Source: Planctomycetota bacterium
Lineage (GTDB): Bacteria > Planctomycetota > B129-G9
Length of the DNA stretch: 9,087 nt
Assembly: GCA_030622295.1 (NCBI GenBank)
Contig: JAUXGI010000026.1
Span: 1 to 9,087, forward strand
Reading direction: 5' to 3'
This document shows, one piece after another, positions 1 to 5,965 of the stretch; the first letter of the stretch is position 1, and each line of letters begins with the position of its first letter. The translations under genes were made by a program, and so were the position numbers. A model generated the notes under the pieces. The model had not been told where the DNA came from, made no database searches, and worked only from the letters and a program-made list of their open reading frames with translations.

Positions 1-1
1 A

Positions 2-18
2 GCCCCGCCTCGCGGGGC
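2..18. terminator. GC-rich hairpin at window edge, possible end of an upstream gene
   Basis: A perfect 7-base inverted repeat (GCCCCGC at 2-8 and GCGGGGC at 12-18) encloses a 3-base loop. No T-tract follows on the plus strand, and what lies upstream is cut off by the window edge. It could be the stem of a terminator for an upstream gene or part of a dispersed repeat. The structure is seen directly; its role is a guess. Confidence 0.25.
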
Positions 19-75
19 GGGAACGGGTCTGACTCCCCGAGCATCGCACGCAACAGAATTCTGATGAGAAATGCG

Positions 76-156
76 GGTTGGAGGAACAGTCACTATTCTA
101 CGAATTCCACTCGCACCGCTCGCGGAATTCCGTAAATAGTGACAGTCCCTCCAGCC
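76..156. repeat. Long imperfect inverted repeat, REP/MITE-like element
   Basis: Two 33-base arms (76-108 and 124-156) are inverted copies of each other, with 26 of 33 positions matching without gaps and more if one base is shifted in each arm. The cores are CAGTCACTATT on the left and AATAGTGACAGTCCC on the right, and both arms end inward at an AATTCC/GGAATT block. The loop is 15 bases (109-123). No coding capacity and no clear flanking target duplication are visible. Form and size fit a palindromic REP or MITE-type element mobilised in trans. From memory, similar AATAGTGACWGTCCC palindromes are dispersed in several environmental bacterial genomes, but I could not check this. The right arm ends one base before the pilT Shine-Dalgarno sequence, so an RNA copy of the stem would sit next to the translation start. 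Confidence 0.7.
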
Positions 157-161
157 GAGGG
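157..161 (+). promoter_or_regulatory. pilT ribosome-binding site abutting the inverted repeat
   Basis: GAGGG lies 8 bases before the ATG at 170 and supports that start. It begins at the first base after the right arm of the 76-156 inverted repeat. A folded leader would therefore stack directly against the ribosome-binding site and could influence initiation. That regulatory effect is inference. Confidence 0.6.
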
Positions 162-169
162 CCGCAGAC

Positions 170-1228
170 ATGATTGAAAAACTACTGCAACTCGCAATTG
201 AACGTGGAGCGTCGGACCTGCATCTGACCGTGGGCAGGGCGCCGGTACTGCGCCTGGCGGGTAGGCTGCGCACCGTAAACTCCCCGGCATTGACGGCCGA
301 ACAGACGCATAAGATGATGACGGAGATCACGTCCGAGGCCAAACAGAGAGAACTGGAAGAGTGCGGCTCGGCGGACTTCAGTTACGCGTACAAGGGCCAG
401 GGGCAGTTCAGGGTGGCCGTCTTCAAACAAAAGGGGGTAATCGGGCTGGTGCTCAGGCTGATACCGAGCAAGGTAATGACGTTTGAGGAAATAGGCCTGT
501 CCGACAGCATCAAGTCCGTCATCAGCCGCCCCCGCGGGCTTTTCCTGGTTACCGGCCCGACGGGCTGCGGCAAGACAACGACCCTGAACACGCTGATAGA
601 TTACCTGAATTCAAACTACGACTACCACATAGTCACCATTGAGGACCCAATCGAGTTTTACCACGAGCACAAGAAGTCGCTGATAAGTCAAAGAGAAGTC
701 GGCACTGACGTGACCGGTTTCGCCGAGGGGCTGCGCAGGGCGTTTCGGCAAGACCCCGACGTGATTCTGGTCGGAGAGATGCGCGACCTGGAGACGACGC
801 GCGCCGCGCTGACCGCCGCGGAAACGGGCCACCTCGTCTTCGGCACCCTGCACACGAGCGGCGCGGCAAGCACCATTGTGCGAATCATAGACCAGTTCCC
901 TTCAGAAGAACAAGAGAGAATCCGCATACAACTTTCCGTCGGCCTGCTGGGCGTGGTATCGCAGGTGCTCATTCCCATGACGGACGGCAAGGGCCGCGTG
1001 GCGGCGTTCGAGATAATGTACTTGACAAGCGCCATCGCGAATCTCATACGTGAAAGGAAGACCAACCGGATAAACGATGAAATCCTGAAAGGCCGCCACA
1101 AGGGAATGCTGACCCTTGACGAGCACCTCTTTTCACTATACACGGACGGATATATCGCCAGGGAGGATATGCTGGAGAAGGCGGTGAATCCACAGGCAAT
1201 CCTGAGCAAGTTTGCAGCCGACACATGA
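170..1228 (+). CDS. pilT: Type IV pilus retraction ATPase PilT
   Basis: This is a cytoplasmic hexameric ATPase of the PilT/GspE secretion superfamily. In characterised systems it depolymerises the type IV pilus at the inner-membrane base and drives twitching motility. At 352 residues it is the usual PilT length. The N-terminal PAS-like domain opens with the typical GASDLHLTVG block (about residues 13-22). Walker A is GPTGCGKT (129-136). The Asp box is TIEDPIEF, the Walker B region is DPDVILVGEMRD (195-206), and the His box is HLVFGTLHTSG. The C-terminal IANLIRE stretch matches the AIRNLIRE signature that separates PilT retraction ATPases from PilB-type assembly ATPases, with one residue changed (R to A). 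It lacks the tetracysteine zinc site found in PilB. The ATG at 170 has a GAGGG ribosome-binding site 8 bases upstream. pilB follows after 46 bases. A PilU-like paralogue is possible but less likely given the signature. Confidence 0.95.
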   Translation: MIEKLLQLAIERGASDLHLTVGRAPVLRLAGRLRTVNSPALTAEQTHKMMTEITSEAKQRELEECGSADFSYAYKGQGQFRVAVFKQKGVIGLVLRLIPSKVMTFEEIGLSDSIKSVISRPRGLFLVTGPTGCGKTTTLNTLIDYLNSNYDYHIVTIEDPIEFYHEHKKSLISQREVGTDVTGFAEGLRRAFRQDPDVILVGEMRDLETTRAALTAAETGHLVFGTLHTSGAASTIVRIIDQFPSEEQERIRIQLSVGLLGVVSQVLIPMTDGKGRVAAFEIMYLTSAIANLIRERKTNRINDEILKGRHKGMLTLDEHLFSLYTDGYIAREDMLEKAVNPQAILSKFAADT

Positions 1229-1263
1229 AAGCCGCAGGTGCGAACCGCTGAACCCGCGAAACC

Positions 1264-1269
1264 GAGAGG
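1264..1269 (+). promoter_or_regulatory. pilB ribosome-binding site fixing the start at 1275
   Basis: GAGAGG sits 5 bases before the ATG at 1275. The reading frame stays open upstream to another ATG at 1212, inside pilT. That start would add 21 residues with no resemblance to the family, and the protein beginning at 1275 opens directly into the MshEN domain. The 1275 start is therefore preferred. Confidence 0.65.
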
Positions 1270-1274
1270 CGACA

Positions 1275-2975
1275 ATGGCTGAACCGAGAAAACGCATCGG
1301 CCAGATACTGAAAGATATGGAACTGGTCACCGAAGGCCAGATCCAGGAAGCGCTCGAGATTCAGAAAAGCAAAGGCGGCGCGATAGGCAGGATACTCGTG
1401 GAGCAGGGCCAAGTGACCGAGGAGGAAATCCTCTTTGCGCTGGGCGCTCAGTGGGACATGGAGATAGTCAACCTGGACGAAATCTCCATTTCGCCCGAAA
1501 CCATCGAGAAGGTCCCCCCGTCGATAGCGAACATATACAAGATAGTGCCGGTGGAGACGCAGAACGGCACGCTGGTGGTGGCGATGTCGGACCCGCTGAA
1601 CGTCGGGCTTCTCGACGAACTGAAGTTCATGCTCGATTGCTCCGTGAAGGGCGCGGTGAGCAACGAAGGCGCGATCGACCGCGCGCTCAAACGCTACTAC
1701 GGAGACCAGGTCGAGTCCATCGAAACCGTCATCCAGCAACTGGAACAGACCGAGGAACTCGCGGAAGGCGGCGCAATAGACATCGCCAAGATCGAGATGA
1801 TGGGCTCGCTGCCCCCCGTCGTGAAACTCCTGAACCTGATTCTGTACCAGGCCATCCGCGACAGGGCGAGCGACATCCACTTCGAGCCGTTCGAGAACGA
1901 GTTCAAGATACGCTACCGCATAGACGGCGCGCTCTACGAGATGGCGCCCCCGCCGCCGCACATCGCGCTCGCGCTCATCTCCCGCATCAAGGTCGTCTCG
2001 CGGCTGGACATCGCCGAGACCCGCCTGCCGCAGGACGGACGCATACCCCTGACCATCGCCGGCAAGCCGGTTGACCTGCGCGTATCCACGCTGCCCACAA
2101 TGCACGGCGAAAGCGTGGTAATGCGCGTGCTCGACCGGAGCGTCGTCTCGCTGAACCTGGAACAACTCGGGCTCTCCGACGATGAACTGAAGATGTTCCG
2201 CGACCTGATACACAAGCCCAACGGCATCATCCTCGTTACCGGCCCGACCGGCTGCGGAAAGACCACCACGCTCTATTCGGCGCTGCAGGACATCAACACT
2301 CCCGAACTGAAGATAATCACCACCGAGGACCCGGTGGAATACGATATCGACGGCATAATGCAGGTGGAGATAAACGAGGAGATAGGCGTTACCTTCGCGA
2401 CGTGTCTGCGCGCGATCGTGCGCCAGGACCCCGACGTGATACTCGTGGGCGAGATCCGCGACCTGGAAACCGCCGAGATGGCGATTGACGCCTCGCTCAC
2501 GGGCCACCTGGTATTCAGCACCCTGCACACGAACGACGCCCCCACGACGGTCACGCGATTGGTAGAACTGGATGTGCAGCCGTTTCTCATCTCCGCCACC
2601 CTGGAGGCGGTCGTGGGACAGCGCCTGGTGCGCAGGATATGCTCCAACTGCAAGACGGAATTTGAGCCGACCGACGCGATGCTTTATGAACTGGGCCTGC
2701 GCAGGGAAGACGTCAGCAAGAACAAGTTCTTTTACGGGCGCGGGTGCATGAACTGCAATCACACGGGATACAGAGGCCGCACGGCCATATTCGAGGTCCT
2801 GCTGCTCTCCGAGCATATCAGGCAGATGATCATCGACGGGGCGTCAACCGGCGACCTGCGTGATGAAGCGTGCAAGGAAGGCATGATGACGCTGCGCGCG
2901 CGAGGGCTGCGGCTCATATTCGAGGGGGTGACCACAATCGAAGAGATAGTGAGAGAGACGCTCCAGGCCACATAA
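1275..2975 (+). CDS. pilB: Type IV pilus assembly ATPase PilB (GspE family)
   Basis: This cytoplasmic ATPase powers pilin polymerisation at the inner-membrane platform. At 566 residues it has normal PilB/GspE length. Residues 5 to about 150 form an MshEN (GSPII_E N-terminal) domain with two repeats of the R-[LI]-G-x-x-L…Q type (7-30 and 36-59). The N2 region contains RASDIHFEPFE, typical of the family. Walker A is GPTGCGKT (323-330). The Asp box is TTEDPVEYDIDG, the Walker B region DPDVILVGEIRD starts at 385, and the His box is HLVFSTLHTND. A zinc-binding tetracysteine is present as C456/C459 and C491/C494, as in PilB and GspE and not in PilT. The next gene is pilC and the previous one pilT, which favours pilus assembly. 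A GspE role in a type II secretion-like system cannot be excluded, because pseudopilin-like genes lie on the opposite strand nearby. Confidence 0.93.
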   Translation: MAEPRKRIGQILKDMELVTEGQIQEALEIQKSKGGAIGRILVEQGQVTEEEILFALGAQWDMEIVNLDEISISPETIEKVPPSIANIYKIVPVETQNGTLVVAMSDPLNVGLLDELKFMLDCSVKGAVSNEGAIDRALKRYYGDQVESIETVIQQLEQTEELAEGGAIDIAKIEMMGSLPPVVKLLNLILYQAIRDRASDIHFEPFENEFKIRYRIDGALYEMAPPPPHIALALISRIKVVSRLDIAETRLPQDGRIPLTIAGKPVDLRVSTLPTMHGESVVMRVLDRSVVSLNLEQLGLSDDELKMFRDLIHKPNGIILVTGPTGCGKTTTLYSALQDINTPELKIITTEDPVEYDIDGIMQVEINEEIGVTFATCLRAIVRQDPDVILVGEIRDLETAEMAIDASLTGHLVFSTLHTNDAPTTVTRLVELDVQPFLISATLEAVVGQRLVRRICSNCKTEFEPTDAMLYELGLRREDVSKNKFFYGRGCMNCNHTGYRGRTAIFEVLLLSEHIRQMIIDGASTGDLRDEACKEGMMTLRARGLRLIFEGVTTIEEIVRETLQAT

Positions 2976-3094
2976 GCAGCGCAGAGACCCTTCCCGTGAA
3001 GTCGCGGGGAGTTGAGCGACAGAATAAAGAAAGGCCTTTTCGGGCCGTCAAGGACTGACTTTGAAGACGGAGAAGTTCGCGGCCTTTTCAGAAG

Positions 3095-3100
3095 AAAGGA
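3095..3100 (+). promoter_or_regulatory. pilC ribosome-binding site deciding the start at 3108
   Basis: AAAGGA lies 7 bases before the ATG at 3108. The frame is open upstream to a TTG at 3012, which would add 32 residues, but that codon lacks a properly spaced ribosome-binding site. The protein starting at 3108 begins MPVYVYKAVD, the standard beginning of PilC/GspF proteins. Confidence 0.7.
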
Positions 3101-3107
3101 AGCACTT

Positions 3108-4394
3108 ATGCCAGTATACGTATACAAAGCGGTAGACAGCCGGGCTCAGGAAGTCACGGACGAGGTGGAGGCCGCCAGCACGGAGGAGGCAAGCAACATA
3201 ATAAAAAGCATGGGCTATTTCCCGACGGAGATAAAACCCAAATCCGCCGCTCGTCCCGCCGCCGCCGCCCCCGAAGCGAAAAAGAAATCGTTCACCATCG
3301 GCAGCGGCGTGCGCAGCCGCGACCTGGCGCAGTTCACCACCCAGGTGTCCATCCTGATAGACGCCGGCCTGCCGATCGTCCGCAGCCTGCAGATACTCGA
3401 AACTCAGGCCAGGCCCGGCGTGCTCAAGAACGTGCTGATGGACGTGACAGAAGACGTCGAGGGCGGCTCGTCTCTCTCCGAGGCGATGGCGCGCCATCCG
3501 AAGGTGTTCAACAGCCTGTACGTCAACCTTGTGCGGGCCGGCGAGGCGGGCGGCGTGCTGGATACGATAATGGACAGGCTGGCGAAGTTCCTGGAACAGG
3601 GCCAGAAAATCCGCGACAAGGTCAAGGGCGCAATGGTCTACCCGATTGTCATCGGCAGTATCGCCTTTATCATCGTGAGCGCCCTGATGATTTTCGTCGT
3701 GCCCAAGTTCGAAAATGTGTTCGAACAGCAGAACCTTGAAATGCCTCCCATTACACAGGCCGTCATGGGGGCCAGCCGCTGGAGCCTGGCGCGCATCGGG
3801 CTGGTGCGCGTGGACGATGAACTCAACCTCCACCCGGCGAACCTGCTCATCACGTTCGCGGTTATTGCAGCCGTGATTGCGGGGATTGTTGTTCTCAAAC
3901 GCACATCCGGCGGGCGCAGAGGACTCGACTGGGCGAAAATCAACATGCCCATTATCGGGCCGGTCACCAGGAAGTCGATTGTCACGCGCTTTTGCCGCAC
4001 GCTCGGGACGCTCGTGGCGTCCGGCGTCTCACTGCTCGAAGCGCTCAGCATCTGTCGCGGCTCCATTGACAACGTGCTCCTTGCGGACGCCATCGACACC
4101 GTGCACGACTCCATCCGCGAAGGCGAAAGCGTCGCGGACCCGCTGCGTGCCTCAGGCATGTTTGACGAAATCGTCGTGAACATGGTCGCCGTCGGCGAAG
4201 AGACCGGAGAACTGGACAAGATGCTTCTCAAGGTCGCCGACTCCTACGATGACGAGGTGGACGCCGCCGTAACCAACCTGGTCCGCCTGATGGAACCACT
4301 CTTCATCGTGGTCATGGGTGTTACCGTGGGAGGTATCGTTATCGCACTGTTCATGCCATTGACCAAACTGCTCGGCATGGTCGGCCAGCAATAA
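3108..4394 (+). CDS. pilC: Type IV pilus inner-membrane platform protein PilC (GspF family)
   Basis: This polytopic inner-membrane protein forms the platform on which PilB and PilT act; its cytoplasmic domains contact the ATPases. At 428 residues it is of usual length. After a short N-terminal segment (YVYKAVDSRAQ) and an Ala/Pro linker (about 47-58) come two T2SSF domains, about 72-195 and 290-415. Both carry the family pattern: FTTQVSILIDAGLPIVRSL (76-94) in the first and FCRTLGTLVASGVSLLEAL (295-313) in the second, then the GEAGGVLD and GEETGELD turns. Three hydrophobic segments (about 176-199, 246-264, 397-420) are likely membrane spans. The gene follows pilB after 132 bases, the longest gap in the plus-strand cluster, and the dehydrogenase gene begins 40 bases downstream. 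GspF of a type II secretion system is the alternative name; the adjacent pilT favours PilC. Confidence 0.94.
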   Translation: MPVYVYKAVDSRAQEVTDEVEAASTEEASNIIKSMGYFPTEIKPKSAARPAAAAPEAKKKSFTIGSGVRSRDLAQFTTQVSILIDAGLPIVRSLQILETQARPGVLKNVLMDVTEDVEGGSSLSEAMARHPKVFNSLYVNLVRAGEAGGVLDTIMDRLAKFLEQGQKIRDKVKGAMVYPIVIGSIAFIIVSALMIFVVPKFENVFEQQNLEMPPITQAVMGASRWSLARIGLVRVDDELNLHPANLLITFAVIAAVIAGIVVLKRTSGGRRGLDWAKINMPIIGPVTRKSIVTRFCRTLGTLVASGVSLLEALSICRGSIDNVLLADAIDTVHDSIREGESVADPLRASGMFDEIVVNMVAVGEETGELDKMLLKVADSYDDEVDAAVTNLVRLMEPLFIVVMGVTVGGIVIALFMPLTKLLGMVGQQ

Positions 4395-4405
4395 TCGGGA
4401 GCATC

Positions 4406-4416
4406 GGGTCAGACCC
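4406..4416. repeat. Short GGGTC-A-GACCC palindrome before the dehydrogenase gene
   Basis: A perfect 5-base inverted repeat with a one-base centre lies in the 40-base gap between pilC and the dehydrogenase gene. Read on the minus strand, AATGGGTCTGACCC resembles AACGGGTCTGACTCCCC at 22-38, so the window has two related sites in opposite orientation. They may be remnants of a dispersed repeat, or coincidence given their shortness. No protein-binding role can be assigned. Confidence 0.35.
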
Positions 4417-4434
4417 ATTGCGAGGAGTTGACGG

Positions 4435-5766
4435 ATGGCAGACGCAACCGTGATTGAGGCGCTGAAGCGCCGCATCGAATCCCGCGAGGCAGCGGTCGGC
4501 ATAATCGGCCTGGGTTACGTGGGTCTGCCGCTTATGCGCGCGTTCTGCGACAAGGGCTTCCGCGTGCTCGGCTTCGACGTAGATGCGCGGAAGGTCGAGC
4601 AAATTAACGCGGGCAAATCATACATCCACAGCGTCACGTCCGAAAAGATAGCGAAGGCCGTCGATGCCGGGTCTTTCAGCGCCACCGGCGATTACGCACG
4701 CCTGAAGGAAGTGGATGCGATAATCGTCTGCGTGCCCACGCCGCTGGACAAGATGAGGGAGCCGGACCTTTCATACGTCGAGAACACCTCCCGCGAAATC
4801 GCGCTGAACCTCAAGCGCGGACACCTGGTCATCCTGGAGAGCACGACCTACCCGGGTACGACGGATGAGGTTGTCAGGCCGATACTCGAAACGTCGGGGC
4901 TGAAGTGCGGCGAGGGGTTTCTGCTGGCCTACTCGCCGGAGCGCGAGGACCCCGGCAACCCGGTTTACCCCACGCCGACAATCCCGAAAGTAGTCGGAGG
5001 TACCGACGATGTGAGCGGTGAAGTCGCCTGCACGCTGTACTCGCAAGTCGTCGTAAAGGTCGTGCCGGTCTCTTCAACCCGGGCCGCCGAGGCGTGCAAG
5101 ATACTGGAGAACATCTACCGCGCGGTGAACATCGCCCTGGTGAACGAACTGAAGTTGCTGTTCGACAAGATGGACATCGACGTGTGGGAGGTGGTCGAGG
5201 CCGCCTCAACGAAGCCGTTCGGCTACCAGCCTTTCTATCCCGGGCCCGGGCTGGGCGGTCACTGCATACCGATAGACCCCTTCTACCTGGCATGGAAGGC
5301 GCGGCAGTACAATTTCCCCACGAAGTTCATCGAACTGGCCGGGCAGATAAACACGTCGATGCCGGAATATGTCGTGGGCAAGATATTACTGGCTCTGAAC
5401 TCCGCCGGAAAGCCCGTGCGCAACTCAAGGATATTGCTGCTGGGCATGGCTTACAAAAGCGACGTTGACGACGTGCGCGGGTCCCCCGCCCTGGAGATAG
5501 CCTCGCTCCTGATGCGGCACGGAGCGGTTATTTCGTATCACGATTCATACGTTCCGGCTCTGCACAAGATGCGCGATTACGACCTGAAACTGGAATCCGT
5601 TCCGTTGAGCGAAGAAGCGCTCTCCTCGCAGGACTGCGTGGTGATAGTGACGGCGCATTCGGACGTGGATTATGAGAGGGTCGTGCGACACGCCCCGCTG
5701 GTCATAGACACGCGCAACGCCACCCGCGACGTGAAGGAAAACCGTCACAAGATACGAAAGGCATGA
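4435..5766 (+). CDS. wbpA: WbpA-type UDP-N-acetylhexosamine 6-dehydrogenase
   Basis: This belongs to the cytoplasmic UDP-glucose/GDP-mannose dehydrogenase family, which oxidises C6 of a nucleotide sugar to the uronic acid using two NAD+. At 443 residues it has family length. The N-terminal Rossmann domain shows VGIIGLGYVGLP, with GLGYVG at 25-30 and an acidic residue after strand 2 (GFDVD, 47-51). The middle has ESTTYPGTT and YSPEREDPGN, typical of the WbpA/TviB branch acting on UDP-GlcNAc and unlike the usual Ugd motif. The conserved lysine in EACKILENIYRAVN is K222, and the catalytic cysteine in GGHCIPIDPFYL is C277. The C-terminal UDP-binding domain contains GMAYKSDVDDVRGSPA. The start has GAGGAG 7 bases upstream. 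The product would be UDP-GlcNAcA for surface polysaccharide or protein glycosylation. Exact substrate (GlcNAc, GalNAc or ManNAc) cannot be read from sequence. Its position behind pilC suggests co-transcription but does not prove a pilus role. Confidence 0.92.
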   Translation: MADATVIEALKRRIESREAAVGIIGLGYVGLPLMRAFCDKGFRVLGFDVDARKVEQINAGKSYIHSVTSEKIAKAVDAGSFSATGDYARLKEVDAIIVCVPTPLDKMREPDLSYVENTSREIALNLKRGHLVILESTTYPGTTDEVVRPILETSGLKCGEGFLLAYSPEREDPGNPVYPTPTIPKVVGGTDDVSGEVACTLYSQVVVKVVPVSSTRAAEACKILENIYRAVNIALVNELKLLFDKMDIDVWEVVEAASTKPFGYQPFYPGPGLGGHCIPIDPFYLAWKARQYNFPTKFIELAGQINTSMPEYVVGKILLALNSAGKPVRNSRILLLGMAYKSDVDDVRGSPALEIASLLMRHGAVISYHDSYVPALHKMRDYDLKLESVPLSEEALSSQDCVVIVTAHSDVDYERVVRHAPLVIDTRNATRDVKENRHKIRKA

Positions 5767-5792
5767 TGCCCGCACTCTTCGGGCATTCATGC
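5761..5792. terminator. Strong hairpin at the 3' end of the dehydrogenase gene
   Basis: GCATGATGCCCG (5761-5772) pairs with CGGGCATTCATGC (5780-5792), giving 12 pairs with one bulged base and a 7-base loop. The stem starts inside the final codons and includes the TGA stop at 5764-5766. No run of T follows at once; the nearest is TTTT at 5807-5810, after a second small stem GGCG-tg-CGCC. Position at a convergent junction suggests termination or mRNA 3'-end protection. The structure is seen directly; termination is inferred. Confidence 0.55.
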
Positions 5793-5840
5793 CGTGGGCG
5801 TGCGCCTTTTGCTGTTACAGCCTCACTCTTCCACGGCAGC

Positions 5841-5887
5841 GCCCGGTTCGACGCGCACGGGCCGGGCTTCCTCCTCCTCCGAACCGG
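5841..5887. repeat. Nested, mutually exclusive inverted repeats between convergent genes
   Basis: CCGGTTCG (5843-5850) and CGAACCGG (5880-5887) are a perfect 8-base inverted repeat with a 29-base spacer. Within it, GCCCGG (5841-5846) can instead pair with CCGGGC (5862-5867), and the two stems share bases so they cannot form together. The spacer carries a CTTCCTCCTCCTCC run (5867-5880), which reads as a GGAGGAGGAGGAAG tract in minus-strand RNA. It lies in the 200-base gap between the convergent genes, where I see no credible gene. It may take part in ending minus-strand transcription, but no function is established. Confidence 0.4.
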
Positions 5888-5948
5888 AGAACATTCGGGG
5901 GATTAACAGGCAGGCGGCGACCACGCGGATATCCGGAAGAACGCACAA

Positions 5949-5960
5949 ACCCGCCCGGGT
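5949..5960 (-). terminator. Weak hairpin just after the GspK-like gene
   Basis: On the minus strand ACCC-GGGC-GGGT follows the stop codon (5966-5968) by 5 bases and is followed by TTTGTGCGTTCTT. A four-pair GC stem with an imperfect T-rich tail could be a weak intrinsic terminator. The stem is short and the call is tentative. Confidence 0.25.
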
Positions 5961-5965
5961 CGCGC

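Noticed and set aside
91..140. TATTCT and TAAATA as possible -10 boxes for a pilT promoter
   Set aside because: No matching -35 element is found at the right distance, and both lie within the arms of the inverted repeat, whose AT-rich cores explain them.
1212..1274. Upstream ATG giving PilB 21 extra residues
   Set aside because: It overlaps the end of pilT, the added residues are unlike the family, and a good ribosome-binding site points to 1275.
1044..2816. A 590-codon open frame on the minus strand opposite pilB
   Set aside because: It is fully antisense to a clear PilB gene, its composition (rich in Arg, His, Val, Asp, Gln) is typical of a shadow of a GC-biased gene, and it resembles no known protein.
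3012..3107. TTG start giving PilC 32 extra residues
   Set aside because: There is no properly spaced ribosome-binding site, and PilC proteins normally begin at the MPVYVYKA-type sequence that starts at 3108.
3048..3833. A 261-codon minus-strand open frame opposite pilC
   Set aside because: It is a shadow of pilC; the PilC reading has conserved domains and membrane segments while this one has none.
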